DNA from: Calliopum simillimum
Lineage: Eukaryota > Arthropoda > Insecta > Diptera > Lauxaniidae
Assembly (NCBI GenBank): GCA_951812925.1
Contig: OX638368.1
Location: forward strand, 161,248,492 to 161,312,491
Reading direction: 5' to 3'
DNA: 64,000 nt
A program made the position numbers and the translations under genes. Position 1 is the first letter of the stretch. Every line of letters begins with the position of its first letter. This document shows, in pieces, positions 11,880 to 24,099 of the stretch. The notes under the pieces are model-generated. The model worked only from the letters and a program-made list of their open reading frames with translations. It was not told where the DNA came from and ran no database searches.

Positions 11880-13650
11880 AGACTCTGACGGAAAATATTT
11901 TTAAAAATTAATTAAAACAAAACGACGAAGAAAAACACAAGGAGATGTAATTTATTTTTATTTTAATTTCAGTCGCTTATCTACATTCATACTTCCACAC
12001 ATACATACGTACGTGTTAACTCATAGATACTTAGTAGCAGTTAACTAACTGTTGTTGTTCTCAGAAGCGGCAAGATGCGGTGCTGCTTTTTTGTTAATAA
12101 ATACCAAAAAAAAAAAAAGAAATCCATTAAGCTCATTTTTTACATGACACCCAATGTGGCCGGCACATAGACCACACGCGCAACAACAACATTTGTAGTA
12201 TCATGTATTTTTCCAGCAATTTATTAAGTATTTAGAACCCTTTTAATGGTTTACGGTAGCCCCGTGCTCGTACTTCTCAAAGTTGAAGTTGGTCATTCTG
12301 TGAAATGAAATCGTAACGTGCGGCGGAAGGACGCTGTAAAATGTTGTAATGGGCCTCAAGCCATAACAACAGCAACAACAACAATATGACGATGATGACA
12401 ACAAAGCGCGGTCTCTGCGTAAACTTTTGATGTTTCTGTATTTCTACGACTGACTCTTGTGCTCATCGCTCCCATCACAAATGGGGAAACAAAAACAGGT
12501 GAACATCTCGAGCGCAATGAAACTTTAATGTTTTATGATTTCACATTTTTGATAACCTCTGATGGCGGAACCTTCTTCGTTCAGGCCATAGAGATGACCA
12601 TGCCGATGGGAGACGGATGCATGAAAATTTGTTAAGATTCGTAAGTACGAGAGCTGCCACAGCCACAGCAGATGATGACTGAATGTCATTTCAGATTTAT
12701 GATCCAGTAAAAGACACAACAAATGTCGCTAGAAAAAGTCAAGTGGTTGGTGCCTTTAGCGCATGCGCAACTTGTTCTTCTTTTGGCGAAAAAAAAGAGA
12801 AATAAAAATGAAAAGGAAACCAACGGAAAACAATAAAATTCTTGTGACTTCTTCAGTCGGCATAAATGAATGAATTTTGGCCACAATAGCGCAGGGTGCA
12901 AAAAACAACAACAATTTTTTACATTATCGACAACAACAACAATTGTTAATCTCTTGTTAATCGCAACTGCGCCGAATAGAATATTCGTTAAATGCATTTT
13001 TGAACTTCCGCTGGGACAATCGGTCAGACAAATGTCGCCCGCCACCGACTCTGTTGACTCCTCATTGACAACACTTGTTGGCCAATTGCTCGATTTATCT
13101 GATTGCACTGTTTGTTGTATTATTTCGCATTCCTTTGAAGATAACCGGCTGCTGTTGCTGCTGCTGCTGTACAAGTTATGGTTTTTTCCTTCAATTTCAG
13201 TTTATATATTTCTCAAGTAGGTAGTACATACATAAGTACAATGGACATTTGAGGAGCAGACGATCAAAAAGAACCCACATTATTGTTATTCGATCATTTT
13301 CTGCTGACGATAACGAACACATGCCGTCAAGATGTGGCAAAAATACTCAGAGTTGCAGCTAAATAGTATGACTGCGAAAATAGATTTTGATATATAACGA
13401 AAACTATGTCTTTTAAGAAGATACCAAAGTACTTTTCTCCATTTTATTATGAAAATAGAAAACTATAATCATCGAGCTAATTTCCAATTTGATATTCTTT
13501 TATACAAAAAATCTAAAGTGTGTTACACTTCGATCTCAAATCTTCGTTTAAGCAGCGTAAAAGTTTTCTTCTCATAACCAGCAGTTTTATACATATTTGT
13601 TGTTTTATAACTCAAAAATTCAATTATTTGATTTACAAAAGTAATGTACC
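11880..13650. other. Unique DNA with overlapping unrecognised open frames
   Basis: A 162-codon frame on the minus strand (12686-13174) and a 116-codon frame on the plus strand (12870-13220) overlap. Neither shows a domain, signal peptide or membrane pattern I trust, and both run through CAACAACAAC and CTGCTGCTG tracts that are stop-poor. A real exon cannot be excluded but is not supported. Confidence 0.35.
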
Positions 13651-13654
13651 TAAT

Positions 13655-13745
13655 GTACATTGAGTCTTGGTATTGGTCTTGGTTTTGATATTGAATCTAG
13701 GTCTTGCTATTGGGCATTATATCTTGGGCTCGGTATTTATCTTGA
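13655..13745 (+). repeat. Degenerate CTTGGT/CTTGG run
   Basis: GAGTCTTGGTATTGGTCTTG is followed by TCTAGGTCTTGCTATTGG and ATCTTGGGCTCGG. It uses the same hexamer vocabulary as the 7.2-7.46 kb cluster and directly precedes the foldback element at 13795. Confidence 0.6.
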
Positions 13746-13794
13746 AAAAATTTCTAAAGATTGTTGAGTATTCAAAATTTCCATGCCTAATTTT

Positions 13795-14647
13795 TTAAAA
13801 GCACATGTGAAGCACTCCATACCAAGTGTACCAGCTGAAAATTTCCGATTTCGCTCAAATTTGGCAATATGGTAGATCCGGTGTGCAAGAACAACAATCC
13901 GGGTGGATTTGGTCCTAGTACCATTTGTTGGTAAAATACAGGGTGTTGAAGTTGACGTTTTTAGTCATTTTCATGAAAAAGGGTGTTTTTTCAAAAATTT
14001 ATAGCTTACACTAAAGTTTGTAAATTGATAAATCTAAGTTGCTGGTCCTATTCATTTTGAAGCGTTCTTTTTATAAAAAAATATTTCTTGGTGAAAAAAA
14101 TTTTTTTTCACAAAAATTTTTTACACTTAAAAATACTTTTGAATTTTTTTTAAAAAAAGCCCCCTTCGATTTTTTTTAAAAGTACTTTTAATAAAAGAAT
14201 AATTTATAAGCTTTAAAATGATGTATGACTCAAGATGGGATTCGGACGGCACATCGGAGTTTTTGGCTTTTGAACGCCCGCGGAAGGCAAAAATCCTTTT
14301 TTACGCAAGAGGAAAGCATCTTACGAAAAAATTGTACTAGGCATAAAATGATAACAATCATCAAGGAATTAAATGTGAAATTTTTTGGGAATTTTTTGGA
14401 AAGTTAAAAAAAAACTTAAATTTATCAATTTACAAACTTTAGTGTAAGCTATAAATTTTTGAAAAAACACCCTTTTTATGAAAATGTCTAAAAACGCCAA
14501 CTTCAACACCCTGTATTTTAACAACAAATGGTACTAGGATCAAATCCTCCCGGATCTACAATACCATATTGCCAAATTTGAGCGAAATCGGAGAAAAAAA
14601 AATTTTCAGCTGGTACACTTGACATGGAGTGCTTCATGTGTTTTTAA
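13795..14647. mobile_element. Foldback element with ~240-bp inverted arms
   Basis: The left arm (13795-14040) and right arm (about 14418-14647) are inverted copies. Matching pieces include GAAGCACTCCAT, GTGTACCAGCTGAAAA, GATTTCGCTCAAATTTGGCA, ACCATTTGTTG, CAGGGTGTTGAAGTTG and AGCTTACACTAAAGTTTG. The arms differ by scattered substitutions and small indels. The central 380 bp contains the TTTTTTACGCAAGAGGAAAG module also found near 22.6 kb. I found no clear target-site duplication. Confidence 0.88.
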
Positions 14648-14979
14648 GATGCGCCGCGTGTATTGTACTTAAAATAATTTGCTAGTTTGGATGATGGGGC
14701 GGCCGCACGGAAGAGTTAAAAATGGGGAAAAAATGGATTTACTCGTGTGCGCCAGATGTTTAGAGAGGATGTAAAGTGATTCCGAACGAAGCTCCCATTC
14801 AAAAGACTGACGTTTCGGAGGTGACGCAAGGTAAGGTTAGAAGTGGCGGTAATTTAATCGTAGTTTTTAATAGTTTTTTTAAACTTTTTGAAATATAAGT
14901 CAAGAAAAACTTTAAATTCTTATTTTCTAGAGAAAAATTTCTTGCTTCAACTTTATACTTTTATTTCAAAAAGGTTTAA

Positions 14980-15310
14980 CCCTTTCGAACCGGTTGGGAC
15001 AATAGATCCCAAAAAATTTTAAATAAATAATTTTTACATACATGACTCGGTTATTTATGTCACTTAAATTGAATGAATTAATAAATTTAATGCAATTTTC
15101 AGTAACCACTGTTTTTGGTTATTTCCACTCCAAGGATTTTATATTCCAAAAATTCAAATCAAAAACAAATGTTGGGAGTATACCCCGAAGCGGTTCTGGC
15201 GGTGAAAATTTGAATTTTGAGACGGTCAAAAATTTTACTTAAATTAAGTTTCTAAGGTTGACCCATCACAAATATTGTATACCCCACAGTTTTTTTTCGG
15301 GTCGAAAGGG
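14980..15310. mobile_element. piggyBac-like MITE with TTAA target sites (331 bp)
   Basis: TTAA at 14976-14979 is followed by CCCTTTCGAACCGG, and the right end reads GGGTCGAAAGGG followed by TTAA at 15311-15314. TTAA duplications and CCC/GGG tips are hallmarks of the piggyBac superfamily. There is no coding capacity, so it would depend on a transposase supplied elsewhere. Confidence 0.8.
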
Positions 15311-15373
15311 TTAAGGTTTTGTATAATTTTATTAAACGGCTTTAAATACGAAACTCTGACTAAACCTAAAAAA

Positions 15374-16022
15374 AAAAACTAGTAAGGGTGTAACCTTTGG
15401 CCTGGCCAAACATTAAATACCATACACTGCAGTGTTTTTAAAATGTTGCTTATATGGGAGGTACCACGCCCTCTTATCCGATTTCACCCAGTTTTTTTAA
15501 GAGCTTACATTTATATTTCTTAGTGTCTGAGTAAAATTGAGTTCGATTATTTCAAAAAATGCTTTCAGTATAGTGTTTTGAAGTTTTTTCTTATATGGGA
15601 GGTGCCACGCCCTCTTATTCGAATTCACTCAGTTTTCTTTTCAGAGCTTGCGCTTACAATTCATAGTATTTGTGTGTATTTTGGTTGCATTGTGAAAAAT
15701 ACTGCTAAAGTTGCATTTTGAATAAAATTTATTTATGGGTGGTAGGCGCGTCTGTTTACCGATTTTACTTATTTTCAATCCCACAACAGAGGTAGTGTAT
15801 CAAATTTCATTAAATTATCTTGGTCAGTTTTCTCAGAAAATGCATTTCCACTCACAAACAACCAACCCAGCAAGCCATCGAGCCAGACAGACGGACATGG
15901 CTATATCGACTCGGGAGGTGACACTGATCAAGAATATATATACTTTTCTAAATCTGCCACGCCTTCTTCTCTGCATTACAAATAGAAGGACAAAGTGAAT
16001 ATACCCTGGGTGTAGGGTATAA
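15374..16022 (+). mobile_element. GGGTATAA-family repeat element, two-unit copy
   Basis: It begins ACTAGTAAGGGTGTAACC and contains two TATGGGAGGT.CCACGCCC units near 15448 and 15596, plus a weaker GGGTGGTAGGCGCG unit near 15736. GACGGACATGGCTATATCGA follows, then GATCAAGAATATATATAC, and it ends at the hairpin ATACCCTGGGTGTAGGGTAT. The order matches the copies at 10.6, 19.6 and 52.6 kb. Confidence 0.85.
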
Positions 16023-16024
16023 AA

Positions 16025-17825
16025 AAATACTGCTTTAGAAAGTTTATTTTAAGGTCCTATCATGAGTGATCCAAAATTTTTAAAACAATATCTTACAGTT
16101 ATCGCCAAAATAGTTCAACTATTAAATTAGATGAAAATTTAAGATGGCGTCCAATATGATTATGACAGTATGAAAGCTGCTATAACTTCTTCATTAAATG
16201 AAAAATCGCAATAGCATCACTTAACTACGTTAAGTTTCATAAAATTTACTTGTAAAAAAGTCACATGGTAATGTTTAATACAGAGGTTAAAATAACGGGA
16301 TGTAAATTGTTCGATATTTTTTAATTTTCGAAACAAAATTGTTATACTTTTCCATCACATTTTTTGTTTTTCTTCATATTAATCAAATTTTGCTTGCAAC
16401 TGAAGTCAAAAACTTACATATATCTTTGCTTCAACATGTCAAACTTGGTAACTGGAATAAGAGGTCAGTTAGTAGCATACGGCATGTACCCAAATTGACT
16501 GACACATAATCACATGATCACATTGAGAACTATCAAGTCTTCTAAATATAAATGAAATTTTTATGATGAAAATTCAAACACGCATGTCCCAGTTCTTAAT
16601 GACAATATGCATTAATTCATTAGAAAATTTCATACGTCAGATCCACATACCTTTACATTCTTACACGCGTAATGTTTTTTCCATTTTCTTGATTGAAATG
16701 CGATTTTACTATCGATTCAACATTTCGACCAATTCTCCGCATACAGGCATCAAAATTTCGAACATATTCACCTACCAAATAAATGGAGTTGTTTTTTTTG
16801 AAAATTTTGCGTTAAATGCCTTTTATATTTTTAACAAGAAACACTCATATCTTGTAAAACACAAAAACAAAACTCCACATCAGATATGCAAAATACAAAA
16901 TGATCATTGATCTTGCCGCCACATCTTGTAAGTAGTTTTCAGAAACAACACCAAATTCCACACATTTATTAAATTTCAGCTAAGCCGGCAAAATCAATCG
17001 AATTATGAACAAGCTCAAGAAGGCAGGCAACTTTGACAAAAGACCTGAGTACACAATACACACGGCAAAAAGTTCAGATGGCGTCCATTGTTGTTTGGTA
17101 TTTGAAAATATGTACGATACGGAACGATATAAAGCCGACAGCCAACAGTACAAGAGAGGATAACTAAATTTGCTGGATCATTGCCTATGATAATCTCGAT
17201 AGAAGCTTATGGCACCAGGAGACGACGCGAAGTGTTATTCATAATTGCTGCCAAAAGGCAAGAGTTGATGCCAAATGAAATCACTTTGTTAAGGGGGACT
17301 AAACTGTAAGTGATGCAGTGCAGCTGCATGAAGATCGATCTAAGTGACGGACACGCATGCGGCATGTATGCCTAATTTTGAATTGAAGTTACCAAGAATT
17401 CCAGCAACAATGAAGTGTTTTAGAAATTCAACTCTGAACGGAAAATTTTCATATTTTGCCATTATAAAAAGAATGAAAACAAGTTCATAAACAAATTTCA
17501 AAGATATTGCAATACAACAGTTATAAAAAAAATCAAAAAAAAAAAAAAAACAACAACAAAAACTTAGGTCATAGATTTCGCTTTGACCTCTCGGCGTCCA
17601 ATTGTGTCCAACCAAACTTTCCGTATCTATCGCATTTGTATCTTTAATTTATGCCGCCGCATATACTTCAAATCAATCTTATCACGAACGAAGAAAAAGA
17701 ACATTTTTTCCCATTTTGTGGCTGTCACCTAAGCCATTAACCTGATTTTCCAGATTTTCAATCAAGTCAACCACAAAGCGTAACTCAAAACAAAGCATTA
17801 TAGCGGTTAGACGCTACATGTTAGA
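16025..17825. other. Unique AT-rich DNA
   Basis: A 115-codon frame at 16563-16910 shows no known domain. The phrase AGATGGCGTCCA occurs at both 16142 and 17078 in otherwise unlike contexts. No inverted repeats or tandem arrays were seen. Confidence 0.4.
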
Positions 17826-17835
17826 TGCTCGTAGA

Positions 17836-18313
17836 CAGTGGCGTAACTAGCATAACAGGCGCCACCATCCATAGCCTAGTGGGGCCCTTGACAGATGTTG
17901 AAATTATTCAAATTCTTTTTACTCAAAACAGAAGAAAGTATGAGGTTTTCCTTTATTTAAATAACATAATACATCAGCACCACAAAAAAAAAAAAACAGT
18001 TCTGTGCTGTTGAACAGATCTACTTATTCCGATGTAAGTGTATATTCTGACACTGAAAACCTAACCCAAGGTTAGTACATATGTATATCGTTGCTTCAAA
18101 GTGAAAAAGCCTCTGCTTTAAAGTATATGGCGCACATCCAAAAAGTAGTGAAATTAATTACAACCAATGATGTCATATGGCCACAATCTCCGTATAAAAC
18201 ACTAAATTATTTTTTTTTTAAGTATATTCCTCCACCTCCGTATCCTCAGTTATTGTTTAGGGGCCCAAAAATAATTTTGCGCCAGTACCCTCTTACAGCT
18301 AGCTACGTTACTG
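17836..18313. mobile_element. hAT-like non-autonomous element (478 bp)
   Basis: The left tip CAGTGGCGTAACTAGC and right tip GCTAGCTACGTTACTG are inverted repeats of the CAGTGGCGTA type seen in many insect hAT elements. Flanks at 17828-17835 (CTCGTAGA) and 18314-18321 (CTTATAGA) match at 6 of 8 positions, consistent with an old 8-bp target duplication. No transposase is present. Confidence 0.78.
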
Positions 18314-18321
18314 CTTATAGA

Positions 18322-19430
18322 GAGATGTATCTCACAGATTCATTATAAAGTCAAATTTGGTTTGGTTTAAAAAGGTTTTTGAGCGAGCCATTGTCCCTTT
18401 TTTTCAAGAAATTTAAATTGAAATTTGACTATGGACTAAAATGAAACAAAAAAAAAAAAAAGAATTTAAATTGTTTTCTAGAAATAAAGGTAAATGTATC
18501 TGTGTAACTATGAATTACTTGTATCGCACCAATGTATAGAGAGCGATACGCAGGTACATTGCCATGATGCTTCTATCTACAACTTGGAAACACAAAACAA
18601 AAAGAACAACGTAGGCAAGAAACAAAAGATCACTGACTGATATACCCGCGTCAATGAGCAACTCCTCCTCCATCACTCAACTCAACGGTACGCACTCGAT
18701 GCCGGCGGATTAGTGGACTTAAATTCAACAGTTTTTCGTTTGTTCAACTTCAGGCTCATGTGGCTTTCGTCAATTCGAAAATGCATTTATTGTCAATGGT
18801 GTTGGTGCTACATGGAGGACATCAAGCGATCGTGTTTGGGATCAAGTATTTGACTTTGTTTTTAATCCCTTTTTTCAATGTGAAATAATTTCTATCTTTT
18901 TGATCTATCTATCGGAGTCTTCATCATGCATGTTCGATAAAAATGATTTTTGATAATAAGAAACGCTGGTTTGATGTCACTGATTTTGATCATCTGTAAA
19001 TAAATTTGATGGAATTCAAAATAATTTGAAAGAAAATAGATATTTCTGAAATCTTGTGATTTATTTCTTAAATGATGATTCAATTAAATGCTTAGAAGAA
19101 ATGTAGGAAAAATGTAGGAAAAAGTTTATGGCAACGTTTCATTCTAGAGTTGTGCTACTAAAAGTTGTGGAGGGAAATAGTAAAAATTTACAGAAACAAA
19201 GGTAATGCAATAAATTCAGCTCTTGCTTAGGTAATGTTTGAAAAAAAGATATATAATAAAATTGTAAATTTTTCTCCACATTAGAATAAGTATGAATTGA
19301 CTATGGCTAATGCCCCAGACAGACGACAGCTTAAATCTAGATTAAAGATGTAATAATGTGAATCTTTTCATTATTTGTAGCTTTATAACTTCTCAGGGGT
19401 ACATTTTAGAAGCCCGCCTCTGCAGATATT
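18322..19430. other. Unique AT-rich DNA
   Basis: No element boundaries, long frames or tandem arrays were found. A short direct duplication, ATGTAGGAAAA, occurs near 19103-19124. Confidence 0.4.
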
Positions 19431-19434
19431 TTTT

Positions 19435-19495
19435 TTAGTCTAGGCCTCTTCTATCAATTGTCAGAAGCTTCGTAACCTTATCCGATACTTCCTGT
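19435..19495 (-). repeat. Dispersed repeat containing GATAAGGTTAC, minus copy
   Basis: It is the reverse complement of the 10117-10180 repeat: GTAACCTTATCCG, AGAAGCTT and TTAGTCTAGGCC in matching order. It lies about 80 bp upstream of a GGGTATAA-family copy, whereas the plus copy lies about 430 bp from the terminal end of another. Confidence 0.58.
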
Positions 19496-19574
19496 GTATT
19501 TAAAGTTATCTGCGATATCTAATGAAATGCATTATTCACTATTTTGCTTCGACTCCTCATAGAAAAAATGTAAA

Positions 19575-20371
19575 TAAAAGTGATACCTTTGGCCTGGCCA
19601 AACATTAAATACCCTACACAGCAGTATTTTGAAAATTTTGCTTATATGAGAGGTGCTACGCCCTCTTGTCCGAATTCACCCAGTTTTTTCTCAGAGTTTG
19701 CATTTATAGTTCTTAGTATTTGAGTGAAATTTGGTTGGATTATCTGAAAATTTTTTTTCAGAATAGCGTTTTGCAGCTTTTGCTTATATGGGCGGAGCCA
19801 CGCCCTCTTGTCTGGTTTTATCCAGTTTTTTCTTAAAGCTTGCATTTATCGTTCTTAATGTCTGATAAAAAATTTAGTTCGATTATCTCAAAAACGCTTT
19901 CAGTACAGCGTTTTGAAGCTTTTGCTTATATGAGAAGTGCCACGCCCTCTTGTCCGAACTCGACCAGTTTTTGCTCAGAGCTTGCGCTTACAATTCGTAA
20001 TATTAATGTGTATATTGGTTGCATTATCGTGAAAAATACTCCAAAAGCTGCATTTTGAAGATATTTTTTGTATGGGCGGTAGGCGTGTCCGTTGACCGAT
20101 TTTGCTCATTTTCAATCCCCCGAGCTAATTTTGACGACGGAGGCAGTGTACTAAATTTCATTGAATTATCTTGCTTAGTTTTCCCAAAAAAATTTATTTC
20201 CACACACAGCCAGCCACCCAGCCAGCCAGCCAGACAGACGAACATGGCTATATCGACTCAGTAGGTGACGCTGATCAAGAATATATATATTTTTCTATAT
20301 CTGCCACGCCTCCTTCTCTGCGTTACAAACGGAAGGACAAAGTGAATTTACCCTGGGTGTAGGGTATAATT
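19575..20371 (+). mobile_element. GGGTATAA-family repeat element, three-unit copy
   Basis: Starting from GGCCTGGCCAAACATTAAAT it holds three GCTTATATG.G.GG.GC.ACGCCC units near 19640, 19782 and 19924, spaced about 142 bp. A related GTATGGGCGGTAGGCGTG unit lies near 20070. Then come CCAGCCAGCCAGCCAG, GAACATGGCTATATCGAC and the hairpin ACCCTGGGTGTAGGGT. The usual ACTAGTAAGGG start is replaced by AAAGTGATACC, so the 5-prime tip is degraded. Confidence 0.85.
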
Positions 20372-21188
20372 AGCAAAAACTAAAACAAAATTCATCAGCC
20401 AACAGTGCGCAGTAAAATTCGTTTCTAAAATAATGAAAAAAAAAGAGATAATTTCATATTTGCTGGACATGTCATTGCAACTGTTAGATCAGTGAGTGAA
20501 TTTATGATTTAAAACTTATGGTCATATTGTGGCTCTTACGTTCTTAGTACTTCTCCATTGACTTCAAAACTTGAGTGACTTTATAACCACACAAAAAATC
20601 AAAACACAGAGAACATGGTGTGACCGTTCCAACTTTAGTATTCATTAGTTGTCCCTTTGTGACGCACTAATTTATGAACTTTCATATGTTAAGTTCCTTG
20701 ACGTTGTGGCCGCTGTGGCATGATGTACGCGTACAAGAATACGAATGACATACGAAATGGGAAATTTTGTGTATTGGGAATTATAATTATACGATTTTGG
20801 TATTAATGGTTATGGGTTTTATATGCTAGTTAGGCACACAAAGGCGGCAATTAAGTATGAATTATTTATATTTTTAAATCGACAGTTTCCAGAGGTGGTG
20901 AAGGAAGAGCCGAAGAGGAGGTGCACAAATCAGAGTAAGGCTATGGAAAGGCACAACAATGTGTTAGCATGGGAAAAACTTATTTTTTTGTGTATGAGAA
21001 AAAAAAACTAAGGAACATTATGCAACAATATCTTGATATCAAAAGATTCTTAAGACTCATCGCGTATAATATACAATTTTGGCTTTGAGGTATTTGCATT
21101 ATTTGTGCATTCAAACAATAAATTGTCAATGAATTAAATTCATTATTGCAAATTTTATTAACATAACAAGGACACACTTTTATAAACG
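20372..21188. other. Unique AT-rich DNA
   Basis: No recognisable element or gene. The 62-codon frame at 20823-21011 has no known domain. Confidence 0.4.
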
Positions 21189-21780
21189 AGCGCACACTCG
21201 TTCAAAATCCTAAAAAGCTGGCCAAAAGTCGAAAAAAGAGTTTTTTTAAATTAACTTTTTATGGACCGTATTGTCTAACAGATATTCATAGACCTCAAAA
21301 AATTTATAAGAAAGACCCAGGTATTCCTACAATGCTCTTGGGATCTCTCCAAAAGTATGCTCTCTGTGAGTTGAAAGTAAAAATTTAATGTTCATTGTAA
21401 ATATTGTGTGGTTACTGTAAAACTGAAACGATTTTAATGTTAGAATGTGGAATCTCTATCGAACCTCTATATTCAAAACTTGCAATAATTTATACTTTTG
21501 TGGTAATTGTGATTAGCTTAAAATCAAATTATTTCACAAAATCAGTTTGCAATGGTTATGAAAAAAGCCCAGAACTAATTTATACCACGTCAAACCACCA
21601 AGATTTTTTGGATTTAAGAAGACTGAAACCTTCTCTAACACATTTAAAAAGATTGAGGTGCATTTTTTTTCTTTTTTTGTGTGACGCGGTTTTTTCTGAA
21701 GCAACCAGAGGAAAATTTATCTCATATAGCTTGCCAATTGTCAATATGTGCCGCTCGCCCGAAATGATAAAATTTTTATA
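21189..21780 (+). repeat. Dispersed repeat, copy 2 (partner at 9.6 kb)
   Basis: GTTCAAAATCCTAAAAAGCT begins a series of matches with 9603-10000, described there. The 133-codon frame at 21404-21805 runs through this repeat and has no homologue I recognise, so I do not call it a gene. Confidence 0.68.
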
Positions 21781-21929
21781 TTACTATACAGCTTATACTC
21801 CATGATAAAGGAATCTAAAACCCATTCTTATGTAGATCAATTTAACGTTGCACACAACTCTATCAACGTTAAAGTTTTGAAATAAATTTTTAAATTAGAT
21901 ATCAAAATTGTGCAAGTGTTGTTTTTTGC

Positions 21930-22150
21930 CTTTTCGAATCCGCCATTTTGTTTTTTAAAAATCTAATATCAGATTCGTAATCAGTGACTCCAAAAACCTC
22001 CGAGTAAATTTTTTTGTTCGATTTGGTTGAATATTTATGCAAATCGTCCGCCATTTTGAATCGGCCATTTTCTTTTTTAAAAATTTAACATCAATTCGTA
22101 ATCAGCGACCTCAAAAACACCCAGGTAAGAAATTTCGTCTCGCATCTTTA
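21930..22150 (+). repeat. Two tandem copies of a CCGCCATTTTG module
   Basis: GAATCCGCCATTTTGTTTTT, CAGATTCGTAATCAGTGAC and CAAAAACCTCCG recur about 118 bp later as GAATCGGCCATTTTCTTTTT, ATTCGTAATCAGCGACCTC and AAAAACACCCAGG. An inverted third copy lies at about 25775-25870. Confidence 0.75.
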
Positions 22151-22537
22151 ATGATTTCGGCTTTTGGGCAGCTTTTAGGGATTTTGAACTAGTGTGGAGC
22201 GGTGAGAAAAATTTTATACCTTAGATTTTTAATTTCAAATGGTTGGTCAAAATAAAACAATGGAGAGGTTGGGTATGTAACTTTGTAAAAAACAGAGGCA
22301 AAGGCATTGATCTAAAAGCAGTCTACTTATTTTGTTAACAGGATATTAGGCTGCTTTGAAAGCAAACTTTTATAAACCAAAACTGATTTTATAATGATTG
22401 TCGGCTATTACTTTCAATGAAAACATGCAGCAATTTAATTGGACTGGGATTAAATCGCCTCACAAGTGAACGTACAATTAGTGAAGTAAAAGCATGTATT
22501 TAGTAATGCAAAATATATGTTGAAATTGTGACTTTTT

Positions 22538-22770
22538 TTGGGGGATATAGATAATATTCGCATCCCAAATTCGATTTGTTTACGTTTTTCATTTACGCGG
22601 TCAAAAAAACGATTTTTTACTCAAAAGCAAGGCATTTTACGAAAAATGTGTGTGAGGCAAAATATGCTTGAAATTGTCCAAAGAATACATGAGAATTTTT
22701 CCAAAACTTTTGGCTTACTAAAAACCAAGGCACCTACGAAAAAATTTCATATGATGTAAAATGCTTAGAA
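22538..22770 (+). repeat. Dispersed module with TTTTTTAC.CAA.AG.AAGGCATTTTACG
   Basis: The segment parallels 14238-14405 inside the 13.8-kb foldback. Translated, both give FFTQ...ILRK.C in one frame. A weaker copy is at about 44025-44110 (CAAAAGCAAGGCATCTTAG). The resemblance is at DNA level and the reading frames are short, so coding is unproven. Confidence 0.55.
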
Positions 22771-23227
22771 CCCTTCAAAGAATTGGTGTGAATTTTTCTC
22801 AGAATTTTGTAAAATTTTAAGCACCAACATTTTTGTAAGAACATACCTACCTTATCTTTATTTCTAAAGCATTCTTGGGTATACATTTTCTAGCGAAAAA
22901 AAAATGTATGACCAAAAAACATGTTTTTTAGCCAAAATAGACCTTTAGTAGAATCAAAAGAGCTCCATTGGTTTTACTCAGAAGTAAAAAAAAAGAAAAA
23001 TGATGCAGATACCGTTTTTAAGTGTCCCTCTAACTTTTGAGTCGGTTTCGGGATGAATAAAAATTTCGACCCGGTCTATTATTCGCTCAAAAAGTGTCGC
23101 AAATGACTGTTTGGCGTACGTTAAAGACATCAGCACTTATTGTCCGAAGTGTAATTGAAAAAGTGTCCCATCTAAAAACTAGACCACAAAGCGGTGTCCA
23201 TTCTTTTGCATAAAATAGCTAGGAATA

Positions 23228-23440
23228 ATGGTGGGATTCAGTAAGAAATTTTTACTCGATTTTCATGTTCAGAACATTTTTGGAGAGGTATTGAATAAGG
23301 CTGGTTCATTGCCTATCCAAAATCGGTCAGAACATGAAAATCAGGTCAGAAAAGTAGGTCATGAATCGTTTTATGTAATTATGGTAGCAAAGTTCAGTAC
23401 CTTTCCAAAAATGATCTGAGCATGAAAATTAATTAGGAAA
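23228..23440. repeat. Cluster of direct and inverted TTTTCATG...CATTTTTGGA motifs
   Basis: GATTTTCATGTTCAGAACAT with GAGAGGTATTGAATAAGGC (plus) is followed by two inverted relatives: CAAAATCGGTCAGAACATGA, and CCTTTCCAAAAATGATCTGA with GCATGAAAATTA. The same module appears in the tandem units at 30.26-30.80 kb. Confidence 0.6.
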
Positions 23441-23969
23441 TGTGCAAATTAAGCACAATTATGCGCCATTTTGAAAGGATTTGGCGTGAAATGAAACCAT
23501 GAAAGTACCATGTAATTTCAGCTAAATTGGAGGGGGTATATTAATTTTTGCTATGCAAGGCTGTACTGAAACAGAAATACAGTTTTTGTTTTATTTGTTT
23601 GAAGTAATTGAAAGTTGAAATCTTCAAAAGCAGTTTTCGCGAAATTTTGGATCTTTGACTTGTGATGATTTTAAAACAAGCTATTTTAATCAATATACTC
23701 AGAAATTTCGAACTAGAAAATCCGTTACAGGGACTTTTTTTGGTACAAAAACAAACTAGTTGACTGGACACTGCAGTTTGGTGAAACTCCAAATGTAGAG
23801 TATAAAATAATTATCGGCATCATCGTCCAAGGCAGCATTACGGGCAACATAATTACAACAACAAAATCAAAGCATTAAATATCGATAACAGATACTACAC
23901 CAAATGAATATTCGAAACCAGAACTTTTTAAAAAACAAGATAGAAAAGACTACTAAATTATATTAACTC

Positions 23970-24070
23970 TCTTTTTTTGTTGTTGTTGTTTTTGATATGA
24001 TTACACTGTTGCTGCTGCTTATAATGATGAGGATACTGATCATCATGTTGTTGTTGTTGTTGTTGTAGCT
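23970..24070 (+). repeat. GTT/GCT triplet microsatellite
   Basis: TTGTTGTTGTTGTT-type runs at about 23977-23991 and 24046-24066 flank a GCTGCTGCTT run near 24010. Confidence 0.85.
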
Positions 24071-24099
24071 GTTGGCTATTGGTATATTGTTATATTGTG

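Noticed and set aside
12686..13220. Overlapping 162-codon (minus) and 116-codon (plus) frames as genes
   Set aside because: Both depend on stop-poor CAA/CTG tracts, overlap each other on opposite strands and show no domain.
21404..21805. 133-codon plus-strand frame as a gene
   Set aside because: It lies within a dispersed repeat whose other copy at 9.6 kb does not keep the frame.
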